Origin: Bacteroidota bacterium
Lineage (GTDB): Bacteria > Bacteroidota > Bacteroidia > Bacteroidales > JAAUTT01
Reading direction: 5' to 3'
Length of the DNA stretch: 64,000 nt
NCBI GenBank assembly: GCA_030706405.1
Contig: JAUZOO010000005.1
Location: forward strand, 62,001 to 126,000
Position numbers and translations under genes: made by a program. Of the stretch, positions 53,701 to 61,810 are shown in pieces (position 1 is the stretch's first letter; every line of letters starts with the position of its first letter). The notes under the pieces were generated by a model. That model saw nothing but the letters and a program-made list of their open reading frames with translations. It did no database searches and was not told the origin of the DNA.

Positions 53701-54758
53701 TTGAGGTCGCACCACAACTCATTGGTAATGTAAGGACCTTCCCAACCGCCACCACGTGTCCACGTCCACAAACCGGAGAGAATATTATTTTTTTTGACAA
53801 TATCGTTGATACTTGCCGGAAGTCCGTTTTTCCGAAGAGAGGTGTGCTCCTCAAAACCATCAATAACCCCGTGGGCTATATAATTCGGATAGGCTCCTTT
53901 GCCTTCATACTCGCGGGCGCACTGTACTTCGAGCAATTGTTGATGACGCCCGATCCCCAGCACCTTGCTAAACGGATTGCCCCGGCGAAAATCGTTCTCG
54001 CAATGTTTAACGGCAATGATGAGATTCGGGTGAGGTTCGATGCTGTTACTCACCTTCATATACTTATCACTATCCGTATCGAAACTAAGCCACGTCCTGA
54101 AAATCAATTTTTTATTAAGTTTCACGCAGACTTCGTCGCGAAAAATCTGCAAAAGCGGGATGATCGTCTTCTCCGGATCAGTTTTATTAAGAATTTTCCC
54201 GACATGATAAGGGGCATCCTGCAAATATGTTTCGCCGATGCGCACCACCAGCCCGTCGAGCTGAGGAAACTGTTTAAACATCTGTTGCAACAGGAACCTA
54301 AGATATTTTTGGGTTTGAGGATTGCTTGGGTCGCCAAAAGTTTGCGCCATGCCGTACTTTTCAACAAGACGTTTAGGAAACAGAAGCAGGTCGCTTTGGC
54401 AAAATACAAGTAATCCGGATTGTTTAACCTTATTGTACACACTATCGAGATGAGCGGCCTTTGCTTTTACCCACATCCGCTCGGCTGAACCTTCGGGCAA
54501 AATATCAGGGTCTGTCTCATCCCAGTTTATAGCCAGCTGTGCCGATTCGAACAGGAAAAAAACTTTCCCGTTGTAGCCCATTTGCTTCAAAACCTCCGGA
54601 TCGTTATATTTTGTAAACCAGGGCTTCTCACCCGGATTATTGTGCACCATATCCAATATCAGCGGGAAAGACGAAGGTTTTCCGCCCGGTATTTGAGAAA
54701 ATGATAATGCACTAACGAAAAGAAAAAGCCAGCCAACTATATTTTTCAAAATATTCAT
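50799..54758 (-). CDS. Giant two-module enzyme: TIM-barrel-like plus GH95-like (alpha/alpha)6 module
   Basis: A 1319-residue exported protein with a signal peptide (IVGWLFLFVSALSFS). The N-terminal part (about 25-450) looks like a glycosidase TIM barrel: it has GLVVRIGETYLQDAPYH near residue 170, with a Glu in a strand-end position, and HGVIDGFEEHTSLRKNGLPA. The C-terminal part (about 850-1290) has (alpha/alpha)6-barrel features close to GH95/DUF5703 proteins (LFPLNSLELFSEATDPVE and DHNWGGSGMIGLQNMLL). Between them is a beta-rich linker. No family is firmly assigned. It lies between the sialate O-acetylesterase and GH43-like genes with gaps of 10-19 bases. Confidence 0.68.
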   Translation of the reverse strand: MNILKNIVGWLFLFVSALSFSQIPGGKPSSFPLILDMVHNNPGEKPWFTKYNDPEVLKQMGYNGKVFFLFESAQLAINWDETDPDILPEGSAERMWVKAKAAHLDSVYNKVKQSGLLVFCQSDLLLFPKRLVEKYGMAQTFGDPSNPQTQKYLRFLLQQMFKQFPQLDGLVVRIGETYLQDAPYHVGKILNKTDPEKTIIPLLQIFRDEVCVKLNKKLIFRTWLSFDTDSDKYMKVSNSIEPHPNLIIAVKHCENDFRRGNPFSKVLGIGRHQQLLEVQCAREYEGKGAYPNYIAHGVIDGFEEHTSLRKNGLPASINDIVKKNNILSGLWTWTRGGGWEGPYITNELWCDLNAWVMAQWANNPAEPEESIFNRYASQVLHLSDTDCVKFRKLSLLSADAVIRGIRSVSQNMNPWWTRDQYIGWPVLPDNTQAVDDILREKDESVAMWQQIVKLSKEISFPDKATGNYTVVSSKYGLCLYRIYRSVFNLAAVEKGTRGKAELTKWIDEYDKAWKDYEELKTSYPECSTLYSKEEVRRMKSESADKKVNKLRSLVSGWDEAAIQKQLAAYNPVWTAQSKSSPESMPLSGSKGNGANVWVQDGDVFLYLANNECYDENADLLKLGCVRLHLSPNPFEPGSDFKQELDLFHSQIIITGKTKSGMEGKVHLWFDVNQPALHIRAEASQPVEVKASFATWRDRADSVNLGNYNFRGKSYVLPDVIEQKKNFIVWYHQNKNNRLIVNQLIEKQKFGDYKNSIHDFSHDLIFGGMISGNGLVADGSEPVQWQRWSGNAWHLRSDKPAREFDVVVVPQVKQEPDLKKWKQQLNISFKKATEKVDESWAVTQKWWSDFWQRSYIFINPEGGQADQGWQVGKNYQLFRYMWACNRDGRLPLKFNGGIFTTDPPASESIKHFTAQYKVSDKVTPDYRRWGNLFMAQNQRLIGWSGLGSGDFDLMLPSLDFYAQRLPVAEARSKAYWNHGGAAFFEPLDLSGLPVNWLASPDGSMRPAHLKYHLSMQIEFAYMAIQWAKYSGGDIRTYLPFIESVVRFYDEHYRMENRNRTGKEYNDNGKLVLFPLNSLELFSEATDPVEVVTGLQRVTAEILSFPVGVIPAATKEWFASFQKHIPDINYEMRNGKRVIKPAREYGKVYNATDFPEMYTVWPYGLFHTQKKEGLEEAVNTWENLPENRRSALEFWSWMCTPIYAAVMGRTDDAKRLIVEKLSDKNANLKFTAFFGPGHDWIPDHNWGGSGMIGLQNMLLYSQSDSLYLFPAWPKEWNVSFKLYGLNQTTVECDYQNGKVNRLNVSPEAKERQVKILSVSSK

Positions 54759-54777
54759 TTATAAAATTTTAGACGTG

Positions 54778-56280
54778 TTAGTTATCCGTCCGAAAGGGCA
54801 CAGCAGGAAGCCCCTTTCCGTTATACAGATTGGGATGCATAAAATTTTCCCAGGCATAGCGCACATACAATGGTTTTCTGACCTGCGGAGACGATACAAC
54901 AACCTTGTTCTGCCGGATAATTGCCATTGCCGGATAGAACACCTTATCGGGACCGGCAATCATAAATTCGCGCAGATTGCCGTCTTTGGCTGCCAACCCT
55001 CCGTCGGTATAATTGAAACTTAACAGGATAGATGCACCTACTGTTTTCATCGATTTATAAAGCGGGCCGGAAAAAGCCACATCACTAAAACCGTAATCGT
55101 TGGCTAAAGCCCAAAAGGCAAGCCTTTCGCCAACCGTAACCTTGTTTCGCGGATGAATATTCGTGCTATCGCCAACATCGACAGCTACCACCATTCCGGT
55201 ATTTTTAACCGATTGCCAAACCTGCGTTTGAGAGTCGCGTAATTGTGGCGTTTTATCCTTATGGGCGGCTATTTGCACAAAATAGAACGGGAAATCGCCT
55301 TGTTGCCATTCTTTTCGCCAACTGGCAATCATGTTGGCAAATACCTGTTTGTATTGCAATGCCCGGCTGTCGTTCGATTCGCCCTGATACCAAATAACCC
55401 CTTTGATGGTGAATGGGATAATCGGTTGTATCATACCATTCCATAAACAAGCCGGTTTAGAAGGTTGGGTTACACTAATGGGAGCCGGGGTATTCGCCGA
55501 AATATTTTTTCCATTGCTTGTTTTTTCATTCCATAGCTTTAAAGCCTGCTGGTAGGCATTATACTTTTTAACATCCACCTCATACGAATTTAAAACTTCG
55601 TCATATAAAGGATTGTTTGCCATCACGTCCATCTTTGTCCATAGCTCGGCGTGGGTGCCTCCATAGGCCGATTGGATCATGCCAACGGGCTTCCGAATTT
55701 GCTTGTGCAGGTAATGACCGAAATAATAGCCCACAGCCGAAAAATCTTTCACGTTTTCCGGAGAACAGACTTTCCATTCCCCATCACAATCCGTTTGAGG
55801 CTCGTTAGCCTTATACTTTTTCACGATGAACAACCGTATTTCGGGATAATTGGCGGCAGCCACTTCCTGCTCATAATTATCAACACCCGTTCGCCAGCCT
55901 ACCGATTTGGCCAGCGGAAATTCCATGTTCGACTGCCCCGAGCAAACCCAGACTTCACCCACCAGGATGTTCTCAACGCGTATTGTATTAAACCCCGAAA
56001 CGATCATAGTTTCCGGCTTTTCCGACGCTTGCAACGAGCTGAGTTTTACCGCCCACTGCCCGGCAGTATTGGCTACCGTCTTTTTAACCTGATTGCGAAA
56101 CGTAACCACAACTGGTTCTCCAATAGCAGCGCGCCCCCAGATAGTCACTGTTTTATTAGCCTGAAGTACCATGTTATCCCCAAAGATCTTGGGCAATGAC
56201 ACATTGGCTATCAAACTATTGGTAACAAAAATCCAGAGAAACACTAACCCCAATCTTCGAAAAAGACGACAATTCTTCAT
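54778..56280 (-). CDS. Sialate O-acetylesterase-type carbohydrate esterase
   Basis: A 500-residue exported SGNH hydrolase. The signal peptide is LGLVFLWIFVTNSLIA. The mature start SLPKIFGDNMVLQ is typical of the family. The nucleophile Ser is in CSGQSNMEFPL near residue 115; GVIWYQGESN near 300 and DSTNIHPRNK near 370 supply the remaining catalytic and oxyanion residues. In Bacteroidetes polysaccharide loci such enzymes usually remove acetyl groups from plant or algal glycans rather than sialic acid. Confidence 0.9.
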   Translation of the reverse strand: MKNCRLFRRLGLVFLWIFVTNSLIANVSLPKIFGDNMVLQANKTVTIWGRAAIGEPVVVTFRNQVKKTVANTAGQWAVKLSSLQASEKPETMIVSGFNTIRVENILVGEVWVCSGQSNMEFPLAKSVGWRTGVDNYEQEVAAANYPEIRLFIVKKYKANEPQTDCDGEWKVCSPENVKDFSAVGYYFGHYLHKQIRKPVGMIQSAYGGTHAELWTKMDVMANNPLYDEVLNSYEVDVKKYNAYQQALKLWNEKTSNGKNISANTPAPISVTQPSKPACLWNGMIQPIIPFTIKGVIWYQGESNDSRALQYKQVFANMIASWRKEWQQGDFPFYFVQIAAHKDKTPQLRDSQTQVWQSVKNTGMVVAVDVGDSTNIHPRNKVTVGERLAFWALANDYGFSDVAFSGPLYKSMKTVGASILLSFNYTDGGLAAKDGNLREFMIAGPDKVFYPAMAIIRQNKVVVSSPQVRKPLYVRYAWENFMHPNLYNGKGLPAVPFRTDN

Positions 56281-56295
56281 CTCTTCTAAAATTTA

Positions 56296-58479
56296 TTATT
56301 TTTCACTTGTGGCTTCCTCAAACTCAACAACCATGCTGTCATATTCCTTCTGAGTTACCGGTATCAGCCCGTCGCGCATCAACGTTTCACCATTCAGGAT
56401 TTTCCCGTTGAACGACAACTTTGAGGATTCACCTTCCGGCACATTGAGTTCCTGCACCTTGTATTTTTTCTTTGGATCAAGTCCTCGGGGTTTTACAACT
56501 TCGGGGGTCCCACTTTTAAGCTGATAAACAAACAATACTGCCTTTTGCTGGTTGTACAACACGTAGTTCAGTGCAGCCCGGGGCCTGTCGTAAGGAGATT
56601 CGAGCCGGTACAGATCACCTTGTTGTACTATTTCGCGAAGCTGATCCTTATAAAGTTTGACTCCCTGTGCAAGAATTTTCCGGTCTTCCGGGGTCATTTT
56701 TCGAATATCGAGGTCGATGCCCAACGCTCCGCTCATGGCAACGTTAATGGCAAACCTCAACGGACGTTTACCCATGTTGGTAACGTGCGCGGCAATGGTA
56801 TTGGCCGGAAAAAAATGGCTATATCCCCACTGCATATAAACCCGACGAACAGGATCGGTATTATCGCTCGGCCAAAACGAATGGAAGTATTTCAGTGCAC
56901 CATAATCGACACGGCCTCCGCCTCCGGAACAAACCATAGCCATAACGTTGGGATAGTTTTTCTGCATTTTATCCATAATATTGTAAAGGGCAAAATTGTA
57001 ATCGATCAGCAGGTGCGATTGTTCATCAGCCGACAGGTACGTAGAGCCTGGTTGTGTTACATAACGGTTACAATCCCATTTGGTATAACTAATGTCGGGA
57101 CTGGAAGCAAACGTTTGGTTGATGGCATTCCATACATAATCACTCACCTGCGGACGGGTAAGATCGAGTACCAGCTGATTACGACTGAGTAAAGGCTCAC
57201 GGTTAGGTTCAACGATAGCCCATTCGGGATGTTTTTCGTACAACTCGCTTTTGGGATTTACCATTTCCGGTTCAATCCAAATTCCGAAGTTTACACCTCT
57301 TTTCTTCGCCTCTTTGGCCAAATAAGGCAGTCCCTGTGGCAACTTGGCTTTATTAACGTCCCAATCGCCCAAGCCGGCTTTGGCATTATCGCGGGGGTAT
57401 TTGTTAGCGAACCAGCCATCGTCGAGCAAAAACAAATCGGCCCCCACTTCTTTGGCACCATCAAAAAGCGAAACGATGGTAGGTTCATCGAATTTCATGC
57501 CCGTGGCTTCCCAGTTGTTAAGCAAGACGGGGCGAGGCTTTTGACCATCGCAGATGCCGTATTTAAGGGCCCAGCGATGAAAATTACGACTTACTTGTCC
57601 TTTTCCCTCGCGACTGTAAGTCCAAAACATAGAAGGCGTTTTAAAGACTTTGCTAGCCTTCAGGCGATATTGCGATCCGAAAGGGTTGATGCCGCAAAGC
57701 GTACGTAACCGGTTGGCATTGTCCACTTCAAAAGAGAGCTGAAAACTTCCCGACCAGCCGAGGGTTCCGCCATAAACTTCACCGGAATTTTCGTCTGCCG
57801 GACCTTCGAGCGATAGGATAAAAGACGGATTACGCATTTGTTGAGCGCGAACACCAAGCTTGGAATCAAAAACCTTGATACCGGGCGTCAGTTTCTCTTC
57901 AACAAAATTAAATTCCTTGGCCCAGTTGCCGTAAAACTGGCTCACCCAGTACGAACCGGCGTGCATTACCGGCGATGACGAGGCAAACCGGTATAAAGTC
58001 ACTGTCCCATTTTCGTTGTGAGATATTTCGGTCCATTGCTCAATAATATCCTCGTTGAGATAACACTTAAAACAAACGGTCACAAAAAACGGGAAGTACG
58101 AATCCTTCAGTTCTATACGGGTAAGACGAATGTCGTTGCCAATATTTATTACCGAATGAGTTTTGTACACCAAATCCGTCGATGTGTTTCCATCGGCATG
58201 AAAGGCTTGGATTGCGGGTTCCCAGATAAACCCGTTTCCGGAAGGAGGAAGAAACTCGTCCTCGCGACCGGGGGTTTTGACCGGAATAGCAACTTCCTGA
58301 TCTTTTCTTCCGTAGCCAAGCTCATAAATACGATTGTCGGTGGCCCGGTAAAGTGATAATGACGAATGGGCTGTTGAGATAGTAATTATCCTGCTGGCAG
58401 AATCTACCGGCTCTGCCGAAAAAGCCTGGCATACAAAAAGACTAGGTAGTATGAGTGATATAAAAAAAAGTTTAATCAT
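56296..58479 (-). CDS. GH36 alpha-galactosidase
   Basis: A 727-residue exported enzyme with a signal peptide (FFISLILPSLFVCQAFSA). The catalytic nucleophile Asp lies in YTKWDCNRYV near residue 466 and the acid/base in FHSFWPSDNTDPVRR near 525, preceded by CSGGGGRVDYG. An N-terminal beta-sandwich and the barrel motif LLDDGWFANKYPRDN complete the family. It removes alpha-galactose side groups. It follows the GH105 gene by 32 bases. Confidence 0.94.
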   Translation of the reverse strand: MIKLFFISLILPSLFVCQAFSAEPVDSASRIITISTAHSSLSLYRATDNRIYELGYGRKDQEVAIPVKTPGREDEFLPPSGNGFIWEPAIQAFHADGNTSTDLVYKTHSVINIGNDIRLTRIELKDSYFPFFVTVCFKCYLNEDIIEQWTEISHNENGTVTLYRFASSSPVMHAGSYWVSQFYGNWAKEFNFVEEKLTPGIKVFDSKLGVRAQQMRNPSFILSLEGPADENSGEVYGGTLGWSGSFQLSFEVDNANRLRTLCGINPFGSQYRLKASKVFKTPSMFWTYSREGKGQVSRNFHRWALKYGICDGQKPRPVLLNNWEATGMKFDEPTIVSLFDGAKEVGADLFLLDDGWFANKYPRDNAKAGLGDWDVNKAKLPQGLPYLAKEAKKRGVNFGIWIEPEMVNPKSELYEKHPEWAIVEPNREPLLSRNQLVLDLTRPQVSDYVWNAINQTFASSPDISYTKWDCNRYVTQPGSTYLSADEQSHLLIDYNFALYNIMDKMQKNYPNVMAMVCSGGGGRVDYGALKYFHSFWPSDNTDPVRRVYMQWGYSHFFPANTIAAHVTNMGKRPLRFAINVAMSGALGIDLDIRKMTPEDRKILAQGVKLYKDQLREIVQQGDLYRLESPYDRPRAALNYVLYNQQKAVLFVYQLKSGTPEVVKPRGLDPKKKYKVQELNVPEGESSKLSFNGKILNGETLMRDGLIPVTQKEYDSMVVEFEEATSEK

Positions 58480-58511
58480 ACTTCATTAAATATTGAACTA
58501 ATTTGTCTTAG

Positions 58512-59765
58512 TTATTTTTTCAAAGCCTCCATAATAGCCGATGCCCATAGAAACCCGGCCACCGCTTCTTTTGCATTTAATATGCGGGACACGTTAACAT
58601 AGGTGGCAAAATCTTTTTTTATGGTGATGCCATCGCCACCACCAGACACATCTACAAGGCCCTTTTCGTTTATTGTCACAAATTTCAGAAGGCTTTGATA
58701 CCCTCGTTTGGCCACCGGTTCATAGTTTTTTTTATTTAAGAGCCCGAGGTTAATGCCTCGTTGGATGGAATATACAAACATGGCAGTTCCGGAAGGGTCA
58801 ATCCAATTGCCGGGTTCGGAGCCTTTGTCCACAATCATGTACCACCCTCCGGTTTTCGGGTCCTGGGTATTTTTTAAACCGGCCATCAGACGTAAATAAA
58901 TATCCTCAACTTCGGCTCGTTTGGGATGATCTTTTGGCATAACTGCCAGTAATTCCGGAATTACCAATGAATACCATCCAAGTCCTTCGCTCCATACTTC
59001 GGGAGATAACCCGGTAATGGTATCGGCCCATTTGGTTTCTTTCGGTTTCTCGGTCCAGGCATGGAGGTACAATCCGCTATTTCCCTTTTGGCAATGTTTG
59101 GCAAACACGGTTATTTGCCGGGCAGCTTCGGTGTAAGCGTAATCAGCATCACCAATTACCTTTCCGTACCGGATGAGGAACATCTGTCCCATAAAAATGC
59201 CGTCAATCCACATGTTCGGACTTTTATTACCGTGCCAGAACTGACCATCGCTGCGGGGATATGTATCAAAAACTTTGCGAAACTGCGCGGCGGCCTTCTT
59301 GTAACGCTCGTCCCGGGTATATTCGTAAAGGGCCACAATTGCCGTTCCGGTCATTAAATTATCGAGGTTGGTAAGTTTGTCGCCCCTATAATTCCCGTTT
59401 TCATCCACAAAATGATCAATATATTGCTTGATGTAATCGAGGTATTTTTTATCGCCGGTAGATTTATACAACATCTCAAACCCACAGAATGTATACCCTT
59501 GCACGTACGACCAGTCCTTCCAGTATGCCTTGCGATAATCGGGATAACGGGCCATAAATGTTTCGGCTGTGGCAACCGACCAATATTTGGGAGCTTTGCC
59601 GGGAACATAATTCAAATGGGCGTCGGGAACTCCGGGAGACGTTCCCCGTCGGGGCTTTGCAGACAACGTTGTTGAATTTGCCGGGTTATCCTGTGCAACC
59701 GCATCCAACCCCAAAACGACAACTGCAAACAAAAAAAGGCTGTAGTATTTTAATTTTATATTCAT
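58512..59765 (-). CDS. GH105/GH88 unsaturated glycuronyl hydrolase 2
   Basis: A 417-residue exported (alpha/alpha)6-barrel enzyme with a signal peptide (LFLFAVVVLGLDAVA). MWIDGIFMGQMFLIRYGK holds the probable catalytic Asp, and WSEGLGWYSLVIPELLAVM is the second conserved block. It is only distantly similar to the GH105 protein at 48603, so the two probably act on different unsaturated oligosaccharides. It is co-transcribed with GH36 and the T9SS protein. Confidence 0.87.
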   Translation of the reverse strand: MNIKLKYYSLFLFAVVVLGLDAVAQDNPANSTTLSAKPRRGTSPGVPDAHLNYVPGKAPKYWSVATAETFMARYPDYRKAYWKDWSYVQGYTFCGFEMLYKSTGDKKYLDYIKQYIDHFVDENGNYRGDKLTNLDNLMTGTAIVALYEYTRDERYKKAAAQFRKVFDTYPRSDGQFWHGNKSPNMWIDGIFMGQMFLIRYGKVIGDADYAYTEAARQITVFAKHCQKGNSGLYLHAWTEKPKETKWADTITGLSPEVWSEGLGWYSLVIPELLAVMPKDHPKRAEVEDIYLRLMAGLKNTQDPKTGGWYMIVDKGSEPGNWIDPSGTAMFVYSIQRGINLGLLNKKNYEPVAKRGYQSLLKFVTINEKGLVDVSGGGDGITIKKDFATYVNVSRILNAKEAVAGFLWASAIMEALKK

Positions 59766-59808
59766 AATAAATAGTTAGTGTTTAGACAGATAAAGATTAT
59801 AACAACCG

Positions 59809-61635
59809 TTATTTGAAAAGCTGAAGAGATACCGATGTAACAGAATTCATGCAGGTTAGACGAACGATGTAAACGCCGGAATTCAGGTTTGAAGTATTGA
59901 TTTCCGACTCATGGCTTCCTGCTTGTTTAAAACTGTTTGTCAACACTTTCACTTCATTTCCATTCATGTTAAAAAGAGAAAGTTTCACCACACCCGGATA
60001 TTGCAAACTATATGAAACTTTTGCCCGATCGCAGGCTGGGTTTGGAAATACCCTAAGCCGGTACCCGGATTTTATTTCGTTAACAGAAGTGTTTGTATTT
60101 TTTACATTGACTATATTCGAATATACCGAACAACCGTAGTTATTTAATGCTGCGACCCGGTAATAATAATTTGAGGACATAGGAAGACCTGTATCCGAAT
60201 ATCCCGAAATATTAGCAGCCACACTTTTTATAATCACCCAGTTTATCGCGTCGGACGACCGTTCAATATTAAAGGACGTTTCGTTGGCGGAATTATCCGT
60301 CCATGTAAGATCAACACCTCCATTTGAAACAGTGGTAGCCGAAAGATTTGTTGGAGATGCCGGGACATTGGGCCAACGGCGATATTTCTCCCATAAGAGA
60401 CGCCCTGTGATTTGCGGCGAAGAAGAAACTTTATTCGTCGAAATCTCGATGTTGCCAACTGTGTTATATTTTTCGGGACGAAATTCTGTCAGGTAGATAT
60501 ATTCGTCGCGCACATAGTTGTCGCCACCGGCATGGCCTGTCCCTGTTGTTCCATCTACACGACCGGCAAACAGGCCGTTGGTTACAGTAGCCAGCACAAC
60601 ATCAAAATAAGTATTGGCAAACGGTACCATATCGCTGAAATTAAGCCCATAACGACCACTATTATAAGCTACCCATAATCCTTCACTGTCATAAGCCGCA
60701 TGATTAGTATCTTCCATACCTGTTGGTAAAGCATAGGCCCATGTCCAGCAATCCGTTCCGATAGATGAAGTATTAGCATGAAGACTTGCAAAAAACCAGT
60801 CGATATTGGGCTTAACTATTCCATCATACTTTGTTACCCGTGCAGGATCGTCTCCCAAAATCATATGGCATAAAACCAGACGAACAAACCCGTTGGTAAG
60901 CATCCAGGCCTGGTTCCAAGGGGCAGGTTCGCCGGGCTTATAGGTATTGGGCGAACCGGGGAAATAGTAATGGTTACTTTCGGTGGAACGGATAAAACGA
61001 GGAAGTATCCAGTTATCCATTACATAATCGCACTCCTTGATATATTTAAGGGCACGGGCTTTATACATGGTTCCAAAACCTTTGGGGTCACCAATGGCAA
61101 CATTAACATCCCAGATTGCCGGTGTTTCAAGAATGAGTTTTGCACAATAAGCAATATGCGACAGTACCTGGCCTTGTTCTACACCTGCCCCTGCAGGAAT
61201 GGTAGTGGCATCGGACGAAGGCCACACCGGATCGATATTCCCGGTCCAGGTAGCGAGTTGACCACCAATAGCCGCCGAAGCCAGGTCATTACGCCCGGCA
61301 AGGGCTGCATCGCAATAATAAATCATGCGGTCGAGAATGGCAGTATCCTTCGAAGCCTCATACATCAAACCACAGGCTTCAATCGCTTTTCCGCTGTTGC
61401 CATAAACCCATATATTACTGCCGTTGTATGCAGGTGCCGAAACCTTTTTCAACATATATGTTTTAAAAGCGTCAATTTCGGCCTGCGTTACCGGACCATT
61501 AAGGCTTTCGACAAGCATCGACTGAGCCTGCACCGACAACGAAAAAGTTATGGCAGTAATGCCAAAGATCATTTTCCACCTTTTGGACAGAGCTCCACTG
61601 AACTGAACTGTATTTTCAGATTTATCCTTCTTCAC
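59809..61635 (-). CDS. T9SS-secreted (alpha/alpha)-barrel protein with fibronectin III domain
   Basis: A 608-residue protein with a GTG start at 61635 (ATG 61572, just before the signal segment, is an alternative). The catalytic-like region (about 40-410) consists of helical pairs such as KAIEACGLMYEASKDTAILD, as in helical glycosidases and lyases (GH76-like), but the family is not certain. An FN3 domain follows (PTNLSATTVSNGGVDLTW), then a type A T9SS sorting domain (LRVFPNPACDRAKVSYSL to the C-terminus). The protein should reach the cell surface or medium. The upstream gap holds a direct repeat. Confidence 0.75.
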   Translation of the reverse strand: MKKDKSENTVQFSGALSKRWKMIFGITAITFSLSVQAQSMLVESLNGPVTQAEIDAFKTYMLKKVSAPAYNGSNIWVYGNSGKAIEACGLMYEASKDTAILDRMIYYCDAALAGRNDLASAAIGGQLATWTGNIDPVWPSSDATTIPAGAGVEQGQVLSHIAYCAKLILETPAIWDVNVAIGDPKGFGTMYKARALKYIKECDYVMDNWILPRFIRSTESNHYYFPGSPNTYKPGEPAPWNQAWMLTNGFVRLVLCHMILGDDPARVTKYDGIVKPNIDWFFASLHANTSSIGTDCWTWAYALPTGMEDTNHAAYDSEGLWVAYNSGRYGLNFSDMVPFANTYFDVVLATVTNGLFAGRVDGTTGTGHAGGDNYVRDEYIYLTEFRPEKYNTVGNIEISTNKVSSSPQITGRLLWEKYRRWPNVPASPTNLSATTVSNGGVDLTWTDNSANETSFNIERSSDAINWVIIKSVAANISGYSDTGLPMSSNYYYRVAALNNYGCSVYSNIVNVKNTNTSVNEIKSGYRLRVFPNPACDRAKVSYSLQYPGVVKLSLFNMNGNEVKVLTNSFKQAGSHESEINTSNLNSGVYIVRLTCMNSVTSVSLQLFK

Positions 61636-61714
61636 GTTATCGACAGGTTTGAGTTAGTGCTTAAATTGTCTTCTTACAGAATCCAAAATAAGCGCACAAA
61701 AAGTAGAAGATGGA

Positions 61715-61748
61715 GGAAGAATCGTTCTTTTAGGTGGAAGAATCGTTC
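61715..61748 (-). promoter_or_regulatory. Direct repeat upstream of the T9SS protein gene
   Basis: On the minus strand GAACGATTCTTCC occurs twice (61736-61748 and 61715-61727) with a period of 21 bases, two turns of the helix. Just downstream is a -7-like TACTTTTTG (one base too long). The spacing and position suit an activator bound as a tandem dimer next to a weak promoter. Confidence 0.5.
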
Positions 61749-61810
61749 ATCGATACAAATTCTTACATTTTTAACACTTTTAATACCCAAGATGTTAGTA
61801 AAAATCAAGA

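Noticed and set aside
53616-54413. 265-codon plus-strand frame within the giant enzyme gene.
   Set aside because: Antisense to a continuous 1319-residue frame with signal peptide and domain features; no motif of its own.
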